From contig NZ_LMZQ01000007.1 in the NCBI RefSeq assembly GCF_001442625.1, forward strand, positions 124,001 to 188,000: 64,000 nt of DNA, given 5' to 3'. The stretch is from Pedobacter ginsenosidimutans. Lineage in GTDB: Bacteria > Bacteroidota > Bacteroidia > Sphingobacteriales > Sphingobacteriaceae. The translations under genes were made by a program, and so were the position numbers. Shown here one piece after another: positions 44,951 to 53,263 of the stretch. The stretch's first letter is position 1, and the number at the start of each line of letters is the position of its first letter. The notes beneath the pieces were generated by a model. It had not been told where the DNA came from and searched no databases. It saw nothing but the letters and a program-made list of their open reading frames with translations.

Positions 44951-45097
44951 TTATGATGATACCAAAAACCCCAGCAGAACATATGATAAAAGGATATAAT
45001 CTTCAACGGGTACACTACTTAGCTCGTCTGCACATGGATAATTTGGATTAGCATCCGAAATATGCAGAAGCATATGGATATAACTGTAATAGCATAT
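44951..45097 (-). pseudogene. Relic of a fifth member of the small CTERM-like family
   Basis: On the minus strand a 48-codon open stretch ends at 44951 with NPNYPCADELSSVPVEDY, then a hydrophobic run ILLSYVLLGFLVSS and a stop. The VPVEDY-plus-helix end mirrors CPIDDY and CNLDDH in the intact neighbours, and a Cys precedes it. The frame is closed upstream at 45098-45100. Traces of an N-terminus (MFSTMGMATYNGDAS) appear in another frame further upstream. I read it as a decayed copy, though chance similarity is possible for so short a piece. Confidence 0.4.
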
Positions 45098-45266
45098 TTA
45101 ATACCTTAGGTTACCGTAATTCTTCAGTCGCTAACCGGATCTCTAAACTCCTATAAGTTGGCTAGCATCACCATTGTAAGTAGCCATTCCCATAGTACTA
45201 AACATAACAATATCAACAGAGACTAATCATTTAAAAGTTAAATGGGGCACAGATTTTTTTAAACAA

Positions 45267-45737
45267 TTAAGTAGTAGTTAATTCAGTCGAATTAAATAAA
45301 TTCTTGCGTAGAAAACAAACGCCAATAATACTGGAGAAAACGATAATCAATCCATTATAGTCATCCAAAGGGAGATTACAATAATTAATTAATTCATACT
45401 CTAGGGGCCGGCCAATGCCTAAACTCTCATTCCCATTAATTATACACCCATTTTTTTGTGCATCTGTTATCCTTAAATCTTGTTTGTAGCCCCACATATA
45501 ACATTTCGATGGATCTTGGTAATACGCAACCTCTGAATCTTTTACTGGCTCTACACTAGATGAAAAATTTTCATAATATTGAGTGTAATATTCATTTCTA
45601 TATATTCCAACATCAGCAAGCTGAACATTATATATGTTATCATTCAATAGACACCCTCTTTTATTCGCACAAAATGCTGTATTTACAAATAAGGAAAAAC
45701 AGAATAGGATTAGCACCCTAGCAACATTTACATTCAT
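45267..45737 (-). CDS. Small Cys-containing secreted protein with a C-terminal sorting-like tail (family member 2)
   Basis: It has 156 residues, ATG at 45737. The signal peptide ends near AFCANKRGC. The shared cysteines are KRGC, SKCYMWG, NGCIINGN and YCNLPLDDY. The C-terminal tail has PLDDY, a hydrophobic helix (NGLIIVFSSIIGVCFL) and RKN, followed by a slightly longer polar end (STELTTT). The mature part is rich in Tyr and Asn. The upstream promoter is weaker (TAGTTTTTG, one extra base, at 45774-45782). No known enzymatic motif is present. Confidence 0.8.
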   Translation of the reverse strand: MNVNVARVLILFCFSLFVNTAFCANKRGCLLNDNIYNVQLADVGIYRNEYYTQYYENFSSSVEPVKDSEVAYYQDPSKCYMWGYKQDLRITDAQKNGCIINGNESLGIGRPLEYELINYCNLPLDDYNGLIIVFSSIIGVCFLRKNLFNSTELTTT

Positions 45738-45884
45738 CTAAATTTTTAACTTTTTTCACTTAAAAACGTAGTACAAAAACTACATTTTTCGCAAAAATCG
45801 TAAAATAAACAGTACTATTTAAGATGGCTCGTTGATTCTGTTTTTTCTATGACGAACGTGTAGACTAGGCTGAAGAGTATCGTA

Positions 45885-45934
45885 AAGGCATTTTTGTTGA
45901 TTAAAATCAAACTTTTAAAAATTTAAAATGCCTT
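45885..45934. repeat. Nested inverted repeat between family members 2 and 3
   Basis: AAGGCATTTT (45885-45894) pairs with AAAATGCCTT (45925-45934). Inside it TTGATT and AATCAA (45897-45902 and 45905-45910) form a second small hairpin. It may be a terminator for member 3 or the remnant of a mobile element end. The rest of 45738-46056 shows no gene. Confidence 0.5.
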
Positions 45935-46056
45935 AAGTGGCTCGAAAAGCAGATTTGATAAATTGAATCAATTTTGGCGGATGCTTTTTACATGAAAAGT
46001 GCGTTCAACTAGTGTTGACAATTGTCATGAACAAAATGAACGAAACTAAAACAACT

Positions 46057-46473
46057 TTAATAAAACCTGGATAATCTAATGTTTTTAAACTTGAAACGTG
46101 TCAGAGAAAATGAGCCAATTCCGGCTAAAACAAGCAATGCAAAGGGAGCATAGTCATCTATTGGGCAATCGGTAGGGCTGGTGGAAAAAGAAACCAGTGT
46201 ACCAAAATCGTCACCAGGACCACTATACCCTTTGATATAACATGACCCCTGTCCGTTGCCAAGCCCACCATAACAATAGACCTGAGACAATGTATACCTA
46301 TTCGTAAAATTATCATTGCGATACTGGGGGACACCATTAAACAAAATTGAACCATCACGCACATAATATATGGTATTGGACCCAAGTGTCGCTTGGCATC
46401 CTGTAACAATTGCACCATAGGAATATGATGCCGATAGCAATACCAAGACAAAAATTATTATGCGATACTTCAT
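46057..46473 (-). CDS. Small Cys-containing secreted protein with a C-terminal sorting-like tail (family member 3)
   Basis: It has 138 residues, ATG at 46473. The signal peptide ends near YSYGAIVTGC. The shared cysteines are VTGC, VYCYGG, GSCYIKG and DCPIDDY. The tail is PIDDY, a helix (APFALLVLAGIGSFSL) and a basic end (TRFKFKNIRLSRF). The middle is Gly/Asn/Tyr-rich. It has its own TACTTTTG promoter element. This is the clearest PID-type tail of the four. I recognise no domain. Confidence 0.8.
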   Translation of the reverse strand: MKYRIIIFVLVLLSASYSYGAIVTGCQATLGSNTIYYVRDGSILFNGVPQYRNDNFTNRYTLSQVYCYGGLGNGQGSCYIKGYSGPGDDFGTLVSFSTSPTDCPIDDYAPFALLVLAGIGSFSLTRFKFKNIRLSRFY

Positions 46474-46496
46474 TAAAACTAGGGACAGGACTTATA

Positions 46497-46504
46497 CAAA
46501 AGTA
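46497..46504 (-). promoter_or_regulatory. -7 element TACTTTTG for family member 3
   Basis: The minus strand reads TACTTTTG, an exact TAnnTTTG, 24 bases before the ATG at 46473. Confidence 0.5.
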
Positions 46505-46728
46505 CAAATCCCTAACAAAAGACACTAATAAAGATGTATAATTATACAAAAAATACCTTTTATGCACCTACTTATGAGTATCAAAAAACTCTGCCATAAA
46601 ATGGATCCATATCGCAAAGACATGCATAAGACACTAAATATAAGCCCGTTAACATCATAAAGTAATCAGCAGAGTGAAACTAATTCATTCAAAATTTATA
46701 GATAATCTACATTAAAATTTTAGCGTCT

Positions 46729-47085
46729 CTACATGTGTTTGTTTAACATTGCAAGTCCAAAACATGATGTGATTAACATGAAGAAAACGATATAGGAATC
46801 AATTGGGCAAGGATAAATTAAATTCGTTGTTGCTTGCCTATAGTATGAACTATTTAAGCCTTCTATACTGCATGGCGCGTTTGGGTTATATGATCCGGTA
46901 GTAAATGTTGTGCATGATAACACCGAACCCGAGGTCGCATATGTAGATCCGCTATAGTTGTTCGTTCCTATCGAAATATAATAAAATCGGCTGGTAAAAG
47001 TACTATAGCAACCATCAGTGGCATAGCTTTTACTAAAAATACCCATAAACAGGACTATCAATCCAAATGTATATAATTTGCTCAT
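46729..47085 (-). CDS. Small Cys-containing secreted protein with a C-terminal sorting-like tail (family member 4)
   Basis: It has 118 residues, ATG at 47085. The signal peptide ends near KSYATDGC. The shared cysteines are TDGC, LSCTTF, APCSIEG and PCPIDSY. The tail is PIDSY, a helix (IVFFMLITSCFGLAML) and a short basic end (NKHM). It is the shortest member, divergent from the export operon across 342 bp. It has a TATTTTTG promoter element close to the start. Function unknown. Confidence 0.8.
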   Translation of the reverse strand: MSKLYTFGLIVLFMGIFSKSYATDGCYSTFTSRFYYISIGTNNYSGSTYATSGSVLSCTTFTTGSYNPNAPCSIEGLNSSYYRQATTNLIYPCPIDSYIVFFMLITSCFGLAMLNKHM

Positions 47086-47101
47086 AAGAAAACGACTTCA
47101 A

Positions 47102-47109
47102 CAAAAATA
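47102..47109 (-). promoter_or_regulatory. -7 element TATTTTTG for family member 4
   Basis: The minus strand reads TATTTTTG, an exact TAnnTTTG, 17 bases before the ATG at 47085. Confidence 0.5.
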
Positions 47110-47373
47110 GTTAATATCCGTAATCTTAATAATACAAAATTATTTATTATGTTGACTTTAATCATGTTAAATCGTATTTCTATATTCTGAGCAAAAAGAA
47201 GCACTACAGCATATAAAAACATAATAATCAGCACATTATACACTTATAAAATACTTAAGAAAAGGACCATCTATACTGCAATCACCCAATAAAACTGTTT
47301 TTGGTAAATGCTTTTAATTAATGGCAGGGCTATGCTTTTCTAATTACTATTTTTTTTAAGCATCTTTAAACAG

Positions 47374-47381
47374 TATTTTTG
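47374..47381 (+). promoter_or_regulatory. Probable -7 element TATTTTTG of the polysaccharide operon
   Basis: TATTTTTG fits TAnnTTTG and lies 47 bases before the Wza-like start. The -33 region is a T-run (about 47349-47357) without a clear TTTG. The 342-bp divergent region (47086-47427) is AT-rich and shows no other feature. Confidence 0.5.
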
Positions 47382-47427
47382 TATTTACCTACACATCCCA
47401 TTTAGCTAGTATATCTTTCTAATAATT

Positions 47428-48240
47428 ATGATTCAAAAACACCCCATTTTTAAATTCAATCTTTTTTTATTTACGTCGATCATACTGTTCAGCTGCTCAG
47501 TCCGCAAGCAACATAGCTTATTCAATGCACCCAGTGATATCGTTACAGATACAATTAAACAGGTTTATGTTGTTAACGATCAAGGCATAAGCGATGCTTA
47601 CTATAAAATCAAGATTAGCGATCAATTAGCAATAAGAAACGTGCAGAACCCCGAATTTGGCGCTACTGCATCTGGCAGTTCCAGTACCCTATCGAATACC
47701 ACGTCAGGAACTTCGCAAAATATTCTCTCTTATCCGGTAGAGCCTGATGGCATGGTTAATCTACCTGCCATTGGAAAAGTAGAAGTTGTGGGTTTAACTA
47801 GAAGAGAGGCCACCATAAAGATTCAGGATAGTTATAAACAAAAGCTACTCAAGGATCCGATTATTGAGTTAACCATTGTTAACTTAAAGGTTACTTTATT
47901 GGGCGAATTTGGCAAACAGGGTAATTTTTTATTGGAAAAAGACAATACCAGTTTAATCGAAATCATAGGTGAGGCAAGTGGTATCACCAAAACTGCAGAC
48001 CCTAAAACTTTAAAAATTATTAGAGGCGACCGCAGCCACCCTGAAATTATCTATGTAAACTTAACTGACATTAATAGTCTGGCGAGCAAAAAACTAATTC
48101 TGCAGAATAACGATATTATTGTACTGCAACCCACCAAAGGCTCTGCATTAAGTGAAAAACTTCAGAGTTTTAATAACATTGTACAGCCTTTACTTGTTGT
48201 AGTTAACCTTGCCGTATTAATTTTTACCGTAACACGCTAA
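47428..48240 (+). CDS. Wza-like polysaccharide export lipoprotein
   Basis: It has 270 residues. The lipoprotein signal ends ILFSC with Cys23. The Poly_export domain (about 45-130) has YKIKISDQLAIRNVQNPEF and VEPDGMVNLPAIGKVEV. A SLBB-type segment (VTLLGEFGKQGNFLL) follows. A C-terminal hydrophobic helix (LLVVVNLAVLIFTVTR) ends the protein, as in short Bacteroidota Wza proteins. It should form the outer-membrane or periplasmic part of the export channel. The stop overlaps the Wzc-like start by one base (TAATG). Confidence 0.92.
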   Translation: MIQKHPIFKFNLFLFTSIILFSCSVRKQHSLFNAPSDIVTDTIKQVYVVNDQGISDAYYKIKISDQLAIRNVQNPEFGATASGSSSTLSNTTSGTSQNILSYPVEPDGMVNLPAIGKVEVVGLTRREATIKIQDSYKQKLLKDPIIELTIVNLKVTLLGEFGKQGNFLLEKDNTSLIEIIGEASGITKTADPKTLKIIRGDRSHPEIIYVNLTDINSLASKKLILQNNDIIVLQPTKGSALSEKLQSFNNIVQPLLVVVNLAVLIFTVTR

Positions 48241-50639
48241 TGGAAAAAGCAGAAGATTTAGAAGTTAAGGCTGTTAGTCAACAAATTGATTTTTATAAAA
48301 TATTCAGGGTATTTTGGAGCAGGTGGTATTGGATAGCTGGCTGTATCGCAATTGCAATAGTTGTTGCCAAGATAAAAGTGCTTTATACGCAACCTATCTA
48401 TCAAACCGGAGCTTCTCTTAAACTTCAGGATAGTAACCCGAGCGTGAGCACCAATAACCAAATGCCAACGCAGGTGTATAATTACACTGATAAAATCCAG
48501 GCAGAAAGTTTTGTGATCCGCAGTAATGATGTTGTACTCAATGCCATAGCTCATCTTGATTATAAAATCTCTTATTATTTGAAGGGCCGTATCCGTACTA
48601 CCGAACTCTATCCAAATATTCCTTTTCAGATCGAAATTATACAACAAGATTCAGTTAATTTTAGTCGGGGTTTATATAATATCGAAGCTATAGATAATAA
48701 AAGCTTTAGCATTAGCGATCCCAATAACGAAAAAGCCAAGCAGACCGTACACCGTTATGGAGAGGTACTCAATATGGGTAATATGCAATTCCGCATTAAA
48801 TCTATTGTTCCAAAAGGTGATTATAGTTTTAAATTTAATACCAAAGAAGATTTTATCGGGCGGGCCATGGGTTTAAGTGTAGCAGAGGCTGCGCGTTTCA
48901 CCAACGTAATGAGTTTAAGTTTAACGGATGGAAATCCTGTTTTTGCTGCAGATATGCTCAACGCCATTATGAAAGAGTATGTGCGCTACGATCTGATCCA
49001 GAGGCAACGTTCAGCTAAACAGACTGTGCAATTTATCGATACACAATTAGGCTTTATCAATACTGAGGCTGGCAAATCTGGTAATACCCTGGCCAATTAT
49101 AAAACTAAAAACAAGATGGTTGATCTCGGATCTGCCACCACTACAACAATCGGTAAATTGTCAGATTTCGAAAAACAAAAAACAGAACTCAACATTAAAC
49201 AACTGGCCATTAAACAACTGGAAGACCAGGTAAACAACAACCGCTCGAAGATAGAAATCGGTTTAGATATAGAAGGTGATTTAAATAGCGGACTGGGGGC
49301 CTTGGTTACTCAGCTCAATACCTTATTAGCCAACAGAATACTCAAACTCAATCAGTTTAATGCAGACTCGCAACCCGTAAAACAAATAGACCAACAGATT
49401 GCCAATGTAAAAGCGAGCATAAGAAGCAATGTACAAGCCATGCGCAGGAATAACGAACAGACCATTCGTTATATCGACAGCCAAATCTCAGGCGTTAACC
49501 AAAACATCAGTACCATTCCGGCTAAAGAACAAAACTTTGTAAAACTCAGTACTAACTTTGAGGTAAATAACAAGGTGCGTTCTTATTTATCAGAGAAAAA
49601 ATTAGAAGCCGAAATGAATGCTGCCGCCACAGTTTCTGGCGCGGCCATCGTCAATTTAGCTTACCCTTCCTACTACTCTATTTCTGCAAATTCGAATAAG
49701 GTTTATACCGTTGCCATTTTATTTGGCTTAGGCGCTGGCATGGGTTTGATCCTATTGGTTAGGTTTTTAAATCCTTACATCTACGATAAGGAAACCGTAG
49801 AAGGATTAACGAATACTCCTATCATCGGGGTAATACGCAAATTCCCCGATTATATAGATCAGGATAACCGTCAGGCCTTATCTATTGCTAAACCCAAATC
49901 AGTTTTTGCCGAATCGGTTAGGTCCGTACGCACCAATTTGAGCTTTTTAGCCAGCCATAAAAAAAGCAAGGTGATCTGCATTACCTCGGAGATATCGGGC
50001 GAGGGCAAATCATTTGTCACCGTAAACCTGGCTGGAACGCTAGCGCTAATTGAGAAAAAAGTAATCTTAATTGCTGCCGATCTACGTAAATCGAGGTTAC
50101 ACAAAGTTTTTGGAAGCGATAACCGTAGAGGCCTGAGTTCTGTTTTATCCGGACAGCACAAATTGGAAGATGTGCTCATACATGATGAAGTACACCATAT
50201 CGACTTTATTCCTTCAGGCCCTGTACCACCTAATCCTTCTGAGCTTTTGCATACCGCCGCCATGCGCGATTTATTGAAAACGCTGGAAAAAGAATATGAT
50301 TATGTTTTGGTCGATACCGCACCAGTAGGACTGGTTTCGGATGCCATTCCATTGATCAGAAATTCGGATGTCAATCTATTTGTCATCCGCTCAGGCGTTT
50401 CGCAAACGCGGGCAGCTGCTATACCCGAAAGGTTATCGCGGGAGTATGGATTGAGCAATATGGCTATTGTGTTGAATGCATTTGGTGATGATGCCCTTTA
50501 TTCGAATTATTATACTACTGATTATAGCCGAGGTGGTGGCAACAGCACCTATTATTATTCTGATTATTCGGGCTACTCGGGCTCGGGCTATTATGATGAT
50601 GAGAACCGGAAATGGTGGATGTTTTGGAAAAAGAAATAG
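48240..50639 (+). CDS. Wzc-like polysaccharide co-polymerase with BY-kinase domain
   Basis: It has 799 residues. The N-terminal Wzz domain starts after a helix at about 32-50. A long periplasmic coiled coil follows (about 260-450). The second membrane helix (VYTVAILFGLGAGMGLILLV) is near 485-505. The cytoplasmic bacterial tyrosine kinase has Walker A ISGEGKS near 585-591, Walker A' LIAADLRKS near 612 and Walker B YVLVDTAPVG near 690. The Tyr-rich tail (SNYYTTDYSRGGG, YYYSDYSGYSGSGYYDD) is the expected autophosphorylation cluster. It controls chain length and export. Confidence 0.94.
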   Translation: MEKAEDLEVKAVSQQIDFYKIFRVFWSRWYWIAGCIAIAIVVAKIKVLYTQPIYQTGASLKLQDSNPSVSTNNQMPTQVYNYTDKIQAESFVIRSNDVVLNAIAHLDYKISYYLKGRIRTTELYPNIPFQIEIIQQDSVNFSRGLYNIEAIDNKSFSISDPNNEKAKQTVHRYGEVLNMGNMQFRIKSIVPKGDYSFKFNTKEDFIGRAMGLSVAEAARFTNVMSLSLTDGNPVFAADMLNAIMKEYVRYDLIQRQRSAKQTVQFIDTQLGFINTEAGKSGNTLANYKTKNKMVDLGSATTTTIGKLSDFEKQKTELNIKQLAIKQLEDQVNNNRSKIEIGLDIEGDLNSGLGALVTQLNTLLANRILKLNQFNADSQPVKQIDQQIANVKASIRSNVQAMRRNNEQTIRYIDSQISGVNQNISTIPAKEQNFVKLSTNFEVNNKVRSYLSEKKLEAEMNAAATVSGAAIVNLAYPSYYSISANSNKVYTVAILFGLGAGMGLILLVRFLNPYIYDKETVEGLTNTPIIGVIRKFPDYIDQDNRQALSIAKPKSVFAESVRSVRTNLSFLASHKKSKVICITSEISGEGKSFVTVNLAGTLALIEKKVILIAADLRKSRLHKVFGSDNRRGLSSVLSGQHKLEDVLIHDEVHHIDFIPSGPVPPNPSELLHTAAMRDLLKTLEKEYDYVLVDTAPVGLVSDAIPLIRNSDVNLFVIRSGVSQTRAAAIPERLSREYGLSNMAIVLNAFGDDALYSNYYTTDYSRGGGNSTYYYSDYSGYSGSGYYDDENRKWWMFWKKK

Positions 50640-50647
50640 GATTAATC

Positions 50648-50674
50648 GGTTAACTGTTTAAATTGGTTAACTGT
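50648..50674. repeat. Short direct repeat GGTTAACTGT x2
   Basis: GGTTAACTGT at 50648-50657 and 50665-50674 with a 7-bp spacer, between the Wzc-like and NusG-like genes. A partial third word (ATGTAACTG) follows. It may be a leader element or simple sequence. Confidence 0.5.
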
Positions 50675-50741
50675 ATGTAACTGATGAAAGAAAGGCGTGG
50701 AAAGATACATGTGGGTTTAATTGTTGAAATTAATTAGCTTA

Positions 50742-51245
50742 ATGATTGATCAAAATTACAGGTGGTATCCGGTATGTACGCGTTCGAGGGCTGAGAAAAA
50801 GGCGCATGAGGAGTTAACGAGAAAGGGTATTTCTTCTTATCTCCCGCTAAAAAAGACGGTTAAACAATGGAGCGACCGTAAAAAAATAGTTGAAGAGGCT
50901 TTGGTTAAGTCTTATCTGTTTGTGTATATTTCGGCCAAAGAATACGCTGAAGTTTTGATGACCAACGGCATTGCCCGGTTTATCTATTTCTCCAGCCAAA
51001 TAGCGTCTATACCCGAACAACAAATTAACGATCTTAAACTTCTGCTCGCTACTGATGCAGATCTTGAGGTTTTTGAGTACGACATCAAACCTGGTGAACG
51101 GGTGTTGATTAAAGCAGGTCCATTTAAAGGGATCCTGGCCGAACTGGTATCGATACAGAATAAACAACGTATTATTTTACGTTTACAAAATATGGGCTAT
51201 GCGATTGAAATTAACACTTCAGTTGCGTTTGTAGAACCGATTTAG
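50742..51245 (+). CDS. NusG/UpxY-like transcription antiterminator
   Basis: I chose the ATG at 50742 (MIDQNYRWYPVCTRSRAEKK, 167 residues) over a TTG seven codons earlier. The NGN domain (about 5-100) opens with WYPVCTRSRAEKKAHEEL. The KOW-like part (about 115-165) is DIKPGERVLIKAGPFKGILA. Such factors sit at the head of capsule and exopolysaccharide operons in Bacteroidota and help RNA polymerase read through the long transcript. The 120-base AT-rich leader before asnB could hold its recognition site. Confidence 0.9.
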   Translation: MIDQNYRWYPVCTRSRAEKKAHEELTRKGISSYLPLKKTVKQWSDRKKIVEEALVKSYLFVYISAKEYAEVLMTNGIARFIYFSSQIASIPEQQINDLKLLLATDADLEVFEYDIKPGERVLIKAGPFKGILAELVSIQNKQRIILRLQNMGYAIEINTSVAFVEPI

Positions 51246-51416
51246 AACTGGATGATGCGTGAGGGATTAGATTAGTCCTTAATTAAATAGAGCTGATGTT
51301 TTAAACTCAGCAGCTTATAAAAAGCAAATATCAGTCCGTTTTTGAAAATAAAATGTGACTGAGGGGGCGAAGCTGTGCCCAGCCCAGAAATATCAAATGA
51401 CCATTACCTTTTACAG

Positions 51417-53231
51417 ATGTGCCGCATTGCGGGAATTATAGATTGCAGCAGACCAATGGATCTGCTTCAGACAGAAGTTAAAGGCATGTGCACGCTAATG
51501 GCTCATGGTGGTCCTGATGATGAAGGTTTTTACGTCAATGCCAGCGATGGAATTGTAATGGGCCATAGGCGTCTTGCACTGATCGATTTATCTCCTAAAG
51601 GACATCAGCCCATGTTTTATCGCAATGGAAAACTGGTTATTTCTTTTAATGGTGAGATCTATAATTATCTGCTGTTGAAAAAAGAACTTCAAAACCTTGG
51701 CTTTCAGTTTAAGACCGAGAGTGATACCGAAGTTATTTTAGCCAGCTATGCCGCATGGGGAGTTGAGAGTTTCGACAAGCTTAAAGGCATGTTTGCTTTT
51801 TGTTTATATGATACTGATCTACAGCATAGTTACCTGGTGCGCGACCCATCGGGCATTAAACCTTTATATTTCCGTGCTATCGAAAAACATCTGGTTTTTT
51901 CCTCGGAAGTTAAAGCCTTTACTGAGACCGGTTATATTTATAATGAACAGCCTGATTGGAAAATCCTTTTTCTGGCTTTTGGCCACTTACCTGAACCTTA
52001 CACCACCTTTAGCGAGGTGATGATGTTAGCTAAAGGACATTATCTGATCTGGCAACATCAATCGGATACCTTCGAGATCAAAAATTATGTCCAACAGCAC
52101 TCTATAAAGGAAATCACGGATTACCAAGAGGCTAAAAATGCTGTACAGCAAAGTTTATACGCATCAGTTAAAAAGCATCTTTTATCTGACGCCAAAATCG
52201 GTGTTTTCTTAAGTGGGGGGATCGACAGTAGTATTCTGACATTGCTTGCTGATAAAATTTTAACCGGGACTACTGAGTTGAACAAGCTCAATACCGTATC
52301 GATCAATTTTGAAGAAACAGCATTTTCAGAGAAAGTTTTCCAGGATATTGTTGCTCAACAGCTCCATGGAAATCATTCGGAATATACCATCACGCCAGCG
52401 CTCTTCTCCGAACATTTCCCCGCGGCCTTAAAAGCCATGGATCAACCCACAAGTGATGGCATTAATTCGTGGTTCGTTAATTATTTTGCTAAAGAAAACG
52501 GCTTAAAAGCTGTTTTATCTGGCATTGGTGCAGATGAACTGTTTGGAGGCTATCCTTCTTTTAAACGGATGGGATGGGTTAGACATTTGAAGAGACTGCC
52601 TCAGTTTGTTCTCAGAAAAAGCCTGCGCTTAAAAAAACCTTCGTTAAAACGTTCTTATTATTTAAGTTACCGTAATACAGTTGGTGAGTATCTTTTCTTA
52701 AGGGGTATATTCACTCCTGACGAAATCTCCGGATTGTTATTGTGCTCAATTGCAGAGGTTGACCAGGTACTTCAAAGTGCATTGATAGCCCCTCTTCCCA
52801 GTCATTTAAAAGATGGCGAAAGAGCCAGTTGGTTAGAATGTAACCTGTACATGCAAAACCAATTGCTTAAAGATACAGATACTATGAGCATGCAACACGG
52901 TGTAGAGGTTAGGGTTCCTTTTTTAGATCAGGATTTACTTGCAACTCTTGCCGCAACAGATTATAAATTAAAATTTGACGGTGATCGGCCAAAATCGCTT
53001 TTGATTGAAGCCTTTTCGGCAATACTTCCCAAGGTAATCTGGGACCGCAATAAAATGGGCTTTACCTTTCCTTTTCAGGATTGGTTGAAAAAGGATGAAC
53101 ATTTTCTCCATTCAATAAAAACAGGAGAGAATACATTTGCTTCAGGAATGCTTGATGATTTTAGGCGGGGGGATCTGCACTGGAGCAAAGTGATGGCACT
53201 TTATCAGGTATTCACAGGGTTTAGGGTTTAG
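51417..53231 (+). CDS. asnB: Asparagine synthase-type glutamine amidotransferase
   Basis: I chose the ATG at 51417, because it places Cys at position 2 (MCRIAGIIDCS), the glutaminase nucleophile after Met removal. The longer GTG frame from 51375 would bury it. It has about 604 residues. The class II GATase domain (1-200) has MAHGGPDDEGF and GHRRLALIDLSPKGHQP. The synthase domain PP-loop is LSGGIDSSIL near 265. In surface-glycan loci such enzymes are thought to amidate uronic acids. The last codons and stop lie inside a TTTAGGG repeat. Confidence 0.92.
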   Translation: MCRIAGIIDCSRPMDLLQTEVKGMCTLMAHGGPDDEGFYVNASDGIVMGHRRLALIDLSPKGHQPMFYRNGKLVISFNGEIYNYLLLKKELQNLGFQFKTESDTEVILASYAAWGVESFDKLKGMFAFCLYDTDLQHSYLVRDPSGIKPLYFRAIEKHLVFSSEVKAFTETGYIYNEQPDWKILFLAFGHLPEPYTTFSEVMMLAKGHYLIWQHQSDTFEIKNYVQQHSIKEITDYQEAKNAVQQSLYASVKKHLLSDAKIGVFLSGGIDSSILTLLADKILTGTTELNKLNTVSINFEETAFSEKVFQDIVAQQLHGNHSEYTITPALFSEHFPAALKAMDQPTSDGINSWFVNYFAKENGLKAVLSGIGADELFGGYPSFKRMGWVRHLKRLPQFVLRKSLRLKKPSLKRSYYLSYRNTVGEYLFLRGIFTPDEISGLLLCSIAEVDQVLQSALIAPLPSHLKDGERASWLECNLYMQNQLLKDTDTMSMQHGVEVRVPFLDQDLLATLAATDYKLKFDGDRPKSLLIEAFSAILPKVIWDRNKMGFTFPFQDWLKKDEHFLHSIKTGENTFASGMLDDFRRGDLHWSKVMALYQVFTGFRV

Positions 53232-53254
53232 GGTTTAGGGTTTAGGGTTTAGGG
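53216..53254 (+). repeat. (TTTAGGG)5 heptamer tandem repeat over the asnB stop codon
   Basis: AGGG followed by five perfect TTTAGGG units (53220-53254). It encodes the last residues GFRV and the stop, and continues to ten bases before the next start codon. The unit length is not a multiple of three, but the reading frame enters at the 5' end and meets TAG after two units, so copy changes would alter the spacer and not the protein. Confidence 0.95.
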
Positions 53255-53263
53255 AAAACAAAT

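Noticed and set aside
46158..46567. Minus-strand ORFs of 97 and 70 residues
   Set aside because: They overlap the third small secreted protein (46057-46473) in other frames; only that gene has a signal peptide, the shared cysteines and a promoter.
53216..53254. TTTAGGG array as a sign of plant telomere contamination or a contig end
   Set aside because: The array is short, internal, continuous with bacterial coding sequence on both sides, and encodes the end of asnB.
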